Assembly: GCF_019649055.1 (NCBI RefSeq)
Contig: NW_026570367.1
Span: 233,763-297,762 of the forward strand
DNA: 64,000 nt
Origin: Paramacrobiotus metropolitanus
Lineage: Eukaryota; Tardigrada; Eutardigrada; Parachela; Macrobiotidae
Direction of reading: 5' to 3'
Part shown: one piece after another, positions 39,501 through 48,984 of the stretch
How the letters are laid out: each line of letters begins with the position of its first letter
How positions within the stretch are numbered: the stretch's first letter is position 1
Notes under the pieces: generated by a model
Databases searched by the model: none
Seen by the model: the letters and a program-made list of their open reading frames with translations, nothing else
Told to the model about the DNA's origin: nothing
Translations under genes and position numbers: made by a program

Positions 39501-42158
39501 CAATGGGAGGTTACGACGTTCAGAAAGAGTTTGGCCAATGGGTTTATTCAGAGCAACATCGTGGATACACCTTGATTGCGCACAACTTTCGCGGTTACGA
39601 TGGACACTTCTTACTTTCCTATCTTCTGGAAAACAACCTCAAAGGCGTTGAAGTCATACGACGTGGCAGTCAGCTTCTTGATCTCCGTTATCCAGCTCTA
39701 GAGATAAAAGCGCGCGACACTCTCAACTTTGTTATGACAAAACTTTCCAATTTCCCAAAGGCTGTTGGCCTGACAGAGTGCGAATCCAAAGGCGATTTTC
39801 CTCATCGCTTTAACAAGCCGGAAAACTGGGACAAAGTGCTTCCGTTTCCCGATGTCGATGAATACATGGTAGACGGGCTGAAGCGAGCGGACCGAAGAAA
39901 GTTTGAACAGTGGCACGCAGAGGAGAAGCAAAAGAAAGGTATGGTTGATGTGTGTGTTTTTTTTGGTTTTTTTGTTTGTTTTTTTTTGTTATTTTTTTTT
40001 TTTTGACGAATATGTTTTGAAGGTGTTTTCAATTTCCGAGCGGAAATGTCCGACTACTGTTCAAGGGACGTTACTATACTGCGGAAATGTGCTCTCCAAT
40101 TCCGTGAAAATTTCATCAACATGACCAACGTCGATCCGTTTCAAAACGTTACCATAGCTTCTGCCTGTCAAACGTATTACAAGACCAAGCTGTTAAAGGC
40201 TAAAGAAATTGCCGTCATATCTGCGAATGGCTACCAGCCGAATCGAAAGACAAGTGCCGAAGCAACGCAGTGGCTTGAATGGATCAGCATGAGTCATCCA
40301 AACATCGAGCACGGTAGGAACGGTAAAGAGCGGAAAATCAATCGCTACTTTGTGGATGGATTCGATCCGGACACTAAAACAGTGTACGAGTACAACGGCT
40401 GCGTACATCACGGACACCCAGAATGCACCAACGAAGATGACCGGGCACCGTTCTCCTTGAAGAAAATGTCAGAAGTGTACGAGCAGTGGATACGAAAGAA
40501 ACTTTTTTTGGAAGGCATGGGTTATAATGTGGAAGAGAAGTGGTCTTGCGAGTGGCTACGTGAAAGAAAAGATCCGGATATACAGCAATTCCTCTTGAAC
40601 CAGAACCTACGTGATCCACTGCAACCGCGTGATGCCTTTAAAGGTGGCCGTACCAACGCTTCATGTTTGTTCAGAGAAGTCCAAGAAGATGAGCAAATTC
40701 TACATTACGACATCGTTTCCTTGTACCCGTTTGTCAACAAGAAAGCGGAGTATCCAATCGGGCATCCAAAGATCATCGTGACCAACTTTAAGCCCGTAAC
40801 GGAATATTTTGGCCTGGTCAAATGCAAAGTTCTTCCACCTGCAAGGATTCGATATCCTGTGTTGCCTGCCACCTTCAACGGTAAGCTTGTGTTCACTTTG
40901 TGCCGGACTTGTGCTGAAAACGGAATAAACGACTATTGCTCGCATTCCGATGAGGAAAGAAGTTTTGAAGGAGTATTTTGCACTCCGGAATTGCACATGG
41001 CGCTGCGACAGGGTTATCAAGTGCAGGAAATTTACGAAGTTTGGCATTGGAACGAAAAGCGTGCGGGCCTATTTCAAGAATATGTGGACAAATTCTTGAA
41101 GGAGAAGTTGGAAGCAAGTGGATTCCCGCCGGCTGTACAACGCAACGTCAAAAGAGTTGTATGTTCAAGAAGTTGCCTTGCGCGATGGAATTCTCCTAGA
41201 CATTGATCGCATTGAAGATAATCCCGCAAGACGTGCAGTTGCCAAGTTGATGTTAAATTCATTTTGGGGCAAGTTTGGACAAAGAGACAACTTACAGCAG
41301 ACGGTGTTCATCTACTCCGTGAAGCAGTATCTGGATTTAGTCAGATCCAAATCTGTTGATATACAGAGCGTTCACGCAGTGACTCCAGAGTGCATGATGG
41401 TTACTTACTCGCAGTAAGATGACTACAACGAAGGCAGTAACTGTGCGAATCTTGCCATTGCCGCTTTCACTACCAGCCATGCCCGCATTCAGCTTTTCAA
41501 AACCATGGCCAAGCTTGGACCGCGCCTTTTGTATTTTGACACAGACTCTGTCATCTTTGTTCACAAAGAAGGCAAATGGCTTCCAGAAGTCGGTAATGGA
41601 CTTGGTCAATGGAGCAGCGAGTTGAAACCAGATGAATATATTGTACGCTTTGTCTCCTGTGGTCCCAAAGTCTACAGTTATGAAACAAACACCGGCCGAA
41701 TTCAGCTGAAAGTTAAAGGCATGACTCAGAACGGGTACACGGAAGATGTCTTGAACGATGATCTGCAGCGCACTGGAGAGAAACTTGACTTTGACAAGTT
41801 GACCGAAATCCTGAAAGGCGCTACAATGCCGGTACGTATCAGTTATGTTATTACTCTTCTTTTAGTTGTTATTGATTCCAGTGGTTTAACACAGGTTGTG
41901 TACCCTGAGTACATTAAGCGGAACTTTAAAGCTCAAGAGATTTCCACTGTCCGCTTGAAGAAGCATCTGCGCATGGTGTACGACAAACGGGTTTTGTTGG
42001 AAGATTTCACCACAGTTCCGTACGGTTTTAAGAAGCCGGTAAGGCAGACACTGCTTGAGCAGACTATAGTTCAGATGTCTATGGAAGTTAAATGCTGTGC
42101 GACACTCAGGATATAACACTTGTAATTCATTATATCTACACAGGACCCACAGCCGGCG
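36583..42158 (+). CDS. Protein-primed DNA polymerase B, module A (spliced; one frameshift, one stop)
   Basis: A family B polymerase of the protein-primed type used by Polintons, adintoviruses and relatives. Exons fit in phase at 36583-37150, 37206-37465, 37520-37698, 37759-39938 and 40023 onward, with an intron near 41830-41894 and a possible last one from 42040 to 42143. The first ~335 residues form an unusual extension with a CPRC...H...H finger near residue 45. A Cys/His-rich region (about 750-870) precedes the exonuclease: FFDYET (Exo I, about 880), HNFRGYDGHF (Exo II), YCSRDV (Exo III). Polymerase motifs are DIVSLYP (A), KLMLNSFWGKFG (B) and YFDTDS (C). A frameshift lies near 41140 and an in-frame TAA at 41416. 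All catalytic motifs are otherwise intact, so it is a young pseudogene or carries assembly errors. Confidence 0.88.
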
Positions 42159-42160
42159 TG

Positions 42161-42568
42161 ATGGATTTGTATCTGGAGGATGCCACAACCATGTGGTACG
42201 AGATCAAGCGTGACTCGTACATGGGATTCCATAAGAAGTCCAAAGCCATTACCTTCTGCAAGACGTTTTCGACCGAAGGAGACCAGCGCTTTGTGTATGC
42301 TGCCATGGAATTATCTGCACCGATCGTCGCGCGTATACTGGAATGCATTTCTGACGATACTGTTCAAGAGTTACTGGACTCTTCTGTTTTGAAACGTAAG
42401 CCGATGGATCTTTTCTTGCATGGTGACGGGACTGATAACTTGAACATAACATTCAAAACTGGGAGATTCTTCTGTATTTACTTCTCCCAAACCAAGAACA
42501 AGCATGTGGTTAAGTTTGCGCATGATAAGTTCTGCACTATCTTTTCAACCATCCGTTCGCTCTACTGA
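42161..42568 (+). CDS. Small module A protein, paralogue of the 43487 gene
   Basis: A 135-residue frame from an ATG just downstream of the polymerase. It starts with a strand-rich segment (MWYEIKRDSYMGF) and continues with R-F-V-Y-A-A-M-E-L and a helical stretch (ARILECISDDTVQELL). The order of strands, an R/K-rich loop and one helix resembles the protein at 43487 and is loosely reminiscent of PC4-type single-strand DNA-binding coactivators. That is a fold-level guess. The frame extends upstream to 42092, but this part overlaps the polymerase end. Confidence 0.45.
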   Translation: MDLYLEDATTMWYEIKRDSYMGFHKKSKAITFCKTFSTEGDQRFVYAAMELSAPIVARILECISDDTVQELLDSSVLKRKPMDLFLHGDGTDNLNITFKTGRFFCIYFSQTKNKHVVKFAHDKFCTIFSTIRSLY

Positions 42569-42809
42569 AAAAAAAAAAAAAAAACTCATCTGTTTCTGTG
42601 TTAGGTTGATCTGTCACAGACAATCTGACACGGTTGTAGTTGAGGTATCACAGACCGATGGCAGATATCTGCATGCCAGTGTTCACTGTTGTGAACTGTC
42701 AGAAGCATATGATGAATGCTATGACTTACAGTATGCGGGTACTGACCTATCGGGTAAAAAGGCATCCTTACTTACTTTAATGTTTTTTTTCTCCACACAT
42801 TCTGCTAAA
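42569..42809. other. Upstream region of the BIR gene
   Basis: A 16-base A-run at 42568-42583 is followed by a stretch that is open in the BIR frame but has no recognised content. It most likely holds the promoter and 5' UTR of the BIR gene; an alternative upstream start cannot be excluded. Confidence 0.35.
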
Positions 42810-43322
42810 ATGGTTGTCCCTGAGGATCTTAAGCCTACGTTTACTCACGTTCGTCGTGACTTTCAGGACGACGTGGTGATTTATAACTCGAACATGGCCG
42901 ATGTGAATAAGCGCATTGAAACTTTCTTCGGGAATCTTAACCATTTTCCTGGTTTGGACATCTATTACATGTCTGACGCCGGCTTCTACCATATTGGTGA
43001 AGGCCGCCTGCATTGTTTCACATGTGGCGTAGGACTTGAAGGCTTGCTACCGTTTGAAGATATTAACGTACACCACGCCAGATACAGCTGGTCATGCGAG
43101 CACTTGAACTATCTTGCCAGTAAAAAGTTTATCAGAAATGTGTTGGACGTCGATGAACAGTTGAGTGTATGGGCTAAAACTCAATGGAATCGAAAAGCGT
43201 TGATATTCCGTTGTGGGTGTGATACCGATGCAGAAGATCATTCTGATGGATCGCACACTAATTCCGATATGGAACTGGACAATCTGCCGGATGATGCAGT
43301 AGTTGGGCTGTTGGTGGAGTAG
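42810..43322 (+). CDS. BIR-domain protein (IAP-like), module A
   Basis: A 170-residue protein with one baculovirus-IAP-repeat domain. IAPs block caspases or act in signalling and division; large DNA viruses often carry them against host apoptosis. The zinc site has the exact BIR spacing: C69-x2-C72-x16-H89-x6-C96, within GFYHIGEGRLHCFTC and HARYSWSC. The usual tryptophan before the acidic residue is replaced by leucine, and the EH pair reads HH. No RING finger follows; the tail is acidic (DAEDHSDGSHTNSDMEL). The start is the ATG after a T-rich leader. A longer frame reaches 42504 in the same phase, but its extra sequence has no recognisable domain. Confidence 0.82.
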   Translation: MVVPEDLKPTFTHVRRDFQDDVVIYNSNMADVNKRIETFFGNLNHFPGLDIYYMSDAGFYHIGEGRLHCFTCGVGLEGLLPFEDINVHHARYSWSCEHLNYLASKKFIRNVLDVDEQLSVWAKTQWNRKALIFRCGCDTDAEDHSDGSHTNSDMELDNLPDDAVVGLLVE

Positions 43323-43486
43323 ATATCTGTACTCCATATCCTTAATTATGCTATTCCTATAAGCAGAAGTAAATATGACGGATGCATGTTAAGCATTATC
43401 TTGCACGGTGTTTTAGTCGATGAAAGTTCACACTTGCTTCATTTTTGCACTGCTAGCAGTTAACAATACTTAATTCTCCGTTTACA

Positions 43487-43918
43487 ATGGATTTCCCCGA
43501 GCTCAAGTATCAGTTTCAGGACGGAAACGTCAAGTGTTACGAGATCACCAGCAAATCTTCACTGTGGTACGATACTATCGGCAACACTGTCCTTCTGGCC
43601 CGCAGCCCTGCCTCTGATGGACTCATGACTGCCAGACAGAAGGGCATCATACTGGACTTACCCGCTATCAACAATCTTCTCCTATTGCTGAAAGAAGGAA
43701 AAATCCGACATGGTTTGGATGCAGCATGCATTGGACAATCCCCGAAGTATACACATGTTAAGGATGCTGACGATGCTGTCATCGACATCAAGTTGGCTTA
43801 CCATACCGCTTTTGGACGCACGATTTCCATCTCCCTTGAAGGGGCCTCAATCATGCTGGGCTACCGGAATTTCCGAAGTGTGTGCAAGTTACTCAGTCAA
43901 CTCGTTCCTAAAGCTTAA
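43487..43918 (+). CDS. Small module A protein, possible PC4-like fold
   Basis: A 143-residue intact frame. The N-terminus is strand-rich (LKYQFQDGNVKCYEITSK), then a loop ends in TARQKGIILDLPAINNLLL. This resembles the strand-KGI-L-helix pattern of PC4-type coactivators, and the 42161 product shares the layout. The C-terminal half (AVIDIKLAYHTAFGRTISI) has no known match for me. A role in single-stranded DNA binding or transcription would fit its neighbours, the polymerase and TBP, but is inference. Confidence 0.5.
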   Translation: MDFPELKYQFQDGNVKCYEITSKSSLWYDTIGNTVLLARSPASDGLMTARQKGIILDLPAINNLLLLLKEGKIRHGLDAACIGQSPKYTHVKDADDAVIDIKLAYHTAFGRTISISLEGASIMLGYRNFRSVCKLLSQLVPKA

Positions 43919-44231
43919 TTATGTGCTGCTTAATTAAATTAGAAGAAAAAGAAAAAAAAAAAAAAAAAGGGCGTTGCCCCAAATCTGCGTTATTTTTAGC
44001 TTGTCTACGGCCAAGCTGAAAGTAACGTGGTTTTGGGTAGCACTCTGAAAACGGGAAAATTCCGGAATTCTCAAATAGGCGTAGTCTACTTTTGGATTGG
44101 TTAACTGCGAACGGAAATTCCAACTATCGTTCAGTGGTAGGAACGATCGGGTAAAACGTATAAAATGACCATGAAGCAGGGCATCAGACATCAGCTTTAG
44201 TCCATTGTCGGTTTTCCTGCTTTGCGTAAAA
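43919..44231. other. Intergenic spacer before the TBP-like gene
   Basis: An A-rich tract (43945-43970) follows the previous gene. The rest presumably contains the TBP-like gene's promoter. No RNA or coding feature recognised. Confidence 0.35.
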
Positions 44232-44819
44232 ATGATTCACCACTTCATAACCGTTGTTGTCTTTGACTGCAAGTTTGATCTGCAGAAAATTGCATCGTCC
44301 ACCAAGTGTACATCTGTGAAGGATTTTAAGGCGCTTAATCTGACATCCTATGATGGTAGCTATTGTCAAGTTTTCAGTTCAGGCAAAGCAATCATCAATG
44401 GCGGCACTTCAGAGAAAGAAGTACGCACATTGTTGAAGCGATACCGGTTCCGTTTAACACATCTTGGCTATACTGCCAATGTCGTTAGCAAGCGCACTGC
44501 GAATATTATGGCTACGTACGACCATCAGCATCCGATCAACTTGTATAAGTTCGCGAAAGCACAGAAGTTGTATTATGAACCGGAGTTGTTTGACGCGGCA
44601 AAAATGCGATACGCCGATTTGGGTATAACCGTGAAAGTTTTTAGTTCCGGAAAATGTACGATCCTAGGCGCCAAGAGTGTGAAAGCAGTGGATATTTGCA
44701 TTGACCGTCTTCGAGCCACACTGCCATCCAATCCACCGCCAATCCACTATGTACACACACCTGTGCAAACACATTCCACATTTTATTACCGTACATTCCG
44801 TACTTTACGAGCACACTGA
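44232..44819 (+). CDS. TATA-binding-protein homologue encoded by module A
   Basis: A 195-residue, single-exon protein with both lobes of the TBP saddle. Lobe 1 carries CKFDLQKIA and VFSSGKAIINGGTS. Lobe 2 carries YYEPELF, a near-diagnostic TBP signature, and VFSSGKCTILGAKS. Each lobe is followed by its helix (EVRTLLKRYRFRL; AVDICIDRLRATL). TBP nucleates RNA polymerase initiation complexes on promoter DNA. Divergence from cellular TBP is strong, as in TBPs of large DNA viruses. The last ~35 residues (from SNPPP) go past the normal end of TBP. The final 75 coding bases lie inside a 103-bp block repeated in inverse orientation at 63681-63783, so the tail may be of foreign origin. The start is ATG 44232; an upstream in-frame region has no better ATG. 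Confidence 0.85.
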   Translation: MIHHFITVVVFDCKFDLQKIASSTKCTSVKDFKALNLTSYDGSYCQVFSSGKAIINGGTSEKEVRTLLKRYRFRLTHLGYTANVVSKRTANIMATYDHQHPINLYKFAKAQKLYYEPELFDAAKMRYADLGITVKVFSSGKCTILGAKSVKAVDICIDRLRATLPSNPPPIHYVHTPVQTHSTFYYRTFRTLRAH

Positions 44820-44847
44820 CCGGCAAGAGACACAGAACAGAGAGAAG
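44745..44847. repeat. Left arm of perfect 103-bp inverted repeat
   Basis: Identical over 103 bases to the reverse complement of 63681-63783. It starts CACTATGTACACACACC and ends CAGAGAGAAG. It covers the last 75 bases of the TBP-like ORF plus 28 bases downstream. Confidence 0.95.
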
Positions 44848-45121
44848 GCACTGATGATCAGCCGATCTGATAAGCGCTGAACCAGGATGTGCTGCTGCTG
44901 CCCGTCTTAATTACTGCACAGACACACGTGCATTTGCAAATCTGGTCATTTGCATTGCCGCTCATTTGCGTTTGGCAATTTTGATTTTCTCGCTAATTGC
45001 ACACGGTCTGCTTTTTTGGCCTGCATTTTAGCGAAGTCTGACCTCGCGGTATTTCGTCGTGCTTTTTTGTGTGGCTGTGCTTTGGTTGTTTTTCTTTACC
45101 GTTCTCATTCTCGCCTGCAAT
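44820..45121. other. Spacer between TBP-like and acidic protein genes
   Basis: It starts with the end of the inverted-repeat arm. The remainder is a GC-neutral leader to ATG 45122. No coding feature. Confidence 0.35.
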
Positions 45122-46585
45122 ATGGACACACCTGCAGCTGCATCTGACGGCCAGCGTCGATCCCCGCGTATACAGGAGATTGCTGCACGCACATCACCGT
45201 CTGCACCATCGGCATCCATAACAGCGGCCACGGCACCATCAACTGCCACGCCTGCGAATGCTGAACGGCCGTCTTCCGCTTCTACGGGCAATGGTTCTCC
45301 AGCGTCTTCTGCTGCAGCACCTGTGGCCCCGCCGTCATCCTCAGAACCGATCGCCGGGGCCAGCGGTGTACAGGTACACAAATTAAAAACTTTTATTTTT
45401 TGTGGTTTTGTACGTGCTGGCACATTTAGCCTTGTACTTTTATTCGGCAACAACGTGTACTCAATGACAAGAAGCCTGCGCAAATTTAACTATTTAAAAT
45501 GATTAAATTTAGCTGTGTATGATCAACAAGTACGTTTCATACGTGCTATAATTATTTATTGCGTTATACGTTTTGCTGCTTCGTTTAGAAGGCACCAAGG
45601 CGACGTCCGACCACGACCCACGGATCAAAAAACAGCGTGAATGTGGGCAAGCGAATGCCTGTGGCACCCGTGGAGGATGACGAAGAGGAAGAAGACTCGG
45701 AAGAAGAAGACGCTGAAGAAGAAGAAGAAGACGAAGACGACCAAGAAGAAGAAGATCCGCAACCGGTAAGAAAAAATCATTGCCATTTTATGGTTTGACG
45801 CCATGATGAAAAGTTTGACGCCATTGTCTGATTTTCGATTTTTTATTGCATTGCAGCCTGCTAAGCGACGCCGCACTGGCGGTACAAGTGCCACAAGCGT
45901 CGCAGCGGAACCAGCCGTCGCGGGAGTGTTTTGTGAAGGCAGTGTTGCCTATTTCGATACCACCAACGCTGTGCTGGTTGAAACTCCAACTCAGACTTTC
46001 GTTTCTGGGCAGTGGCACGGACGCTTCTTGATGCCAGTCAGTAACTTCCGTGGCGCTGATCTCTCCGGCATCCCTATTGCGGGTCCTACGCATCCCGATC
46101 GCCGCTTGCCTGTGTGGGGGACGTCGAGGAGAAAAACCGCGCTTTATACGAACGTCATATGGAAAAGTGCGATTGTACGGGGCTACGTGTGTGGCTATTG
46201 CTACGCCAAGGCTGAATTTAAGCCCGCTGTCCATATCTTCGCTGATCATCGCCGTTCAAAGGCGCGGCAGGATTGCATCCGCCATGTTATCGGCAAGCGG
46301 GCTGTGGGTGGACGGGCAGCGCAGGGCCCATGCGTGTACTTCGCCCGCGCCGAACCGGATTCTGCGGGCATCAAAGGCGTCACTGCACCAACGAAAATCG
46401 AACCGTTGGTTCCGTACGTAAAATTGCCCCTGGTGGGAATAATGAAGTTGTTCCGCATAAGGGAAGCACTATGGCAACATTCGAAAGGAATGAGATTCCG
46501 TGTTATTGTTTCTGTTGCGGGTAAATTTTGTATGGTTGGTGTCTTCTCCATGAAGTATTTTTGTTTTATTGCTCTAATGTCCTGA
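45122..46585 (+). CDS. Acidic nuclear-type protein of module A, 3 exons
   Basis: Exons 45122-45373, 45589-45765 and 45857-46585 join in phase 0 to about 385 residues. Exon 1 is Ala/Ser/Pro-rich low complexity. Exon 2 is basic (KAPRRRPTTT) and then a long Glu/Asp run of about 40 residues. Exon 3 begins PAKRRRTGG, a good nuclear localisation signal, and carries a folded-looking domain (GSVAYFDTTNAVLVE; SAIVRGYVCGYCYAK). I do not recognise the family. Acidic run plus basic signals suggest a chromatin or nucleoprotein role. The 3' end may be spliced at 46521 (GTAAAT), which would remove the last 20 or so residues. Intron 2 contains a pair of TTTGACGCCAT motifs. Confidence 0.6.
45794..45824. promoter_or_regulatory. 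Paired TTTGACGCCAT motif (20-bp spacing)
   Basis: Two exact copies of the 11-mer at 45794-45804 and 45814-45824, in intron 2 of the acidic protein gene. The same 11-mer recurs in pairs at four other places in the virus-like region. Function unknown. Confidence 0.7.
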
Positions 46586-47158
46586 ATGCTGTGCAACACT
46601 ATTATGATTTTTGTTTCTCATCGCCCAATGCTATCATGATATTTTGTTATGTATACGCCGAAGTACTTTTTTATGGCTTTTTCATGCCGCATTATGAATT
46701 TCGAAGAACGAATCAACTTAAACGTTACATTTTACACATTTTACGTACATTTATGCAAATCTGCAAGTGCAATGTAAAAATCCTTCTCCGCATTCTGTAC
46801 ACAATAAAATGAAGTGAAAGTTTCTGTCAGCATACACATGAAATTTCTGACATATGGGCTCGTTAAACAGCGCTCTCTTTGCATTTGCATGCCATAAAAA
46901 GTTACAAGTGTAAATTAACACCTGTTTAAGCGCTTGATAGGCTTTCTCCACACGTGCACCACATCGCACCACTGTTTACTTTCGACCTGGCATGGCGTGT
47001 ACGCGAAGTCGCTTGTAGCCAATAAACTGTTTCAAAATGCAGTAAAATTTTCAAACTGCAATCTTGTAAGATGGTTGACCATGCGTAAGTTACCGACAAC
47101 GACAGACTTTCAGTTTAAAATTTCCAAGCCGTTGTAAGTTTTGAATTTTTATCTGGGC
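46586..47158. other. Intergenic region between two module A genes
   Basis: AT-rich, with an AATAAA at 46803. Frames here are short and have no recognised content. It should hold the 3' UTR of the acidic protein and the promoter of the next gene. Confidence 0.35.
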
Positions 47159-48478
47159 ATGGATTCTCGTGCAACTTCCACGCCGAATACCGGCTGTACC
47201 AACGACATCGACGTGGACGATTTAAGCCTAAGCGCTATTTTTGACCAAACGTTTTTGTCTGCTTTGGCCAAAGAAGCTTGGCCGGAAGTTACCAACGCCG
47301 AAGTTGAAGCTGGTACGTTCATATCGCGTTTAAATTAGGTGAAACGAAAAAATTTATTTCGCTTATTTGCTAGCCATGGCCAATATTGACGACGCAAGTG
47401 CACTGCCTTGTGGAAGCCAAGATTCAACGCCTTTGGCAAGCAATTCCGCGGGTACTAATTTTTTTTTTGTTTTCATTTATTACACATTTATCAGTCATAT
47501 ACTGTTTTTTAGAGAGCGAGAACACCCGACCGGAATTAAAAGCGGATGATAGCGATGTCATCGTCGTAGATGATCTGGTCCAAGAGCCATCCAACGGTCG
47601 AATTCCGGTTAACAGCCGTAAGTAAACTGAATTAATATTATTGTTATATTTAGTATAAATAAATACAGTATCGGTTTTTCTAACGCAACGTACAACTTCT
47701 CATGCCGCATATAAATTCGGATATCACATAAAAAACGTTTGACGCCATTTTTGCCGCCATGTATAATATGTTTATATGTGTTTAGCGCAATGGGAAAATC
47801 CTGATCAAGCCGACGAGCACGATGATGATATTGTCATCGTTTCATCATCTCAAGCTAAGAAACGGAAGCCTCTTGTGCAGACGTATCTTGCTCCACCTGG
47901 CAACCGGAAGCAAGCGCCACCGGCGCCGTACAAGAAACGAAAGGCTATCCATGAGCGCTTCGCGAATATGCCAGCATCGCCCGTACAGTACGGAGCTGGA
48001 CTTCCTCGAGGTGTGCTTAGCGCTCCCCTGCTCCGCGGCCGTGGCCGCCTGTGGCTATACCCGGATTGAGGCGTCCACCGGTCATGCCGGGGCCGCGCCC
48101 CAGCACTTCGCAGATGGCAGCAGCAGTTCCACGTGCCGAAATGACGATAAGGCCGAACGTGCCCTCCAGCTAGTACGTCCGTGGGGAGTTCCAGGATATA
48201 TCCCGGCTATGCCTGGATACTATCCCGGTATGCCAGGATTTGGACAACCATTTCCGCACTGGTATGAGCCGAATGCGTATCAGCGGGAGTACGACATGAT
48301 GATGAACATCATGCACGGTTTTGGTATCGGGAATGCTAACAATGGGCACGGCTTCGGTTTGAACGGAATCGGAAACGGCAACAACAATGGGGACCGCTTC
48401 GATAATAACAGGAACGACAATCACGGGCATGGAAGCGTCGTCAACGGAGATAATAATAATAATAATGGAACTCAGTAA
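47159..48478 (+). CDS. Module A protein with two SUMO-interaction-like motifs, 5 exons
   Basis: Exons 47159-47312, 47374-47451, 47513-47617, 47786-48010 and 48114-48478 join in phase to 308 residues. Two hydrophobic cores flanked by acids, DSDVIVVDDL and DDDIVIVSSS, fit the SUMO-interaction motif consensus. They are followed by two basic nuclear signals (KKRKP, YKKRKAI). The last exon is Pro/Gly/Tyr-rich (YIPAMPGYYPGMPGF) and ends in an Asn/Gly repeat (NGIGNGNNNGDR). I do not know the family. SIM plus NLS points to PML-body or other SUMO-linked nuclear biology, as seen for several viral regulators; that is inference. Read without the last intron, the frame stops at 48069. Confidence 0.6.
47738..47760. 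promoter_or_regulatory. Paired TTTGACGCCAT motif (12-bp spacing, second copy TTTGCCGCCAT)
   Basis: Exact copy at 47738-47748 and a one-mismatch copy at 47750-47760, in intron 3 of the SIM-protein gene. Confidence 0.65.
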
Positions 48479-48979
48479 GTTTCGGCGACGCGAATCATTT
48501 TGCCTCAGCGCTGTTATTATCTATGCGATATAATTGTGTTTACTTGCATGCTATCGTTTTATTTATACTGACCGTACGATATTCTGATCATCCCGCTAAA
48601 ATTAATTCTGTGGTTTAAGTGAAACTGTATAAACAGGTTGATGCTGGATATTTGATTTTTTTATGCGTGTTTCACTGCTCAATGTTAACCTGCTTATGGT
48701 CTGTATTCAGCGTGTGTTTGAGAACTGTGTGCTGTTTCTGATTATCATTAATTGTTTTATTATTCTCACATGTTGAATACTGATATTTGGCTCGATGCAT
48801 GTATATGCATGATACGTTTGCCGGACATTATATTTATGCCTTAAGATAAAATTAAATAAAAAAAAACTGTACCGTTTGGAGATCTGTAACTGCATGCATA
48901 TCACGCTAGCACAAACAGCAACAACAGCGCAATAGAATCTTAGTTTATTTTAGAAACAGAAAACTGTACCAAATCAACC
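48479..48979. other. Spacer between module A and module B
   Basis: AT-rich, no gene. If module B is an inserted Polinton, its left end lies in or near this stretch; I could not find a terminal inverted repeat matching the region after 61.7 kb. Confidence 0.35.
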
Positions 48980-48984
48980 AAAAC

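Noticed and set aside
48011-48113. Apparent stop at 48069 and frame change in the SIM-protein gene
   Set aside because: Explained by a phase-matched intron from 48011 to 48113, not by a mutation.
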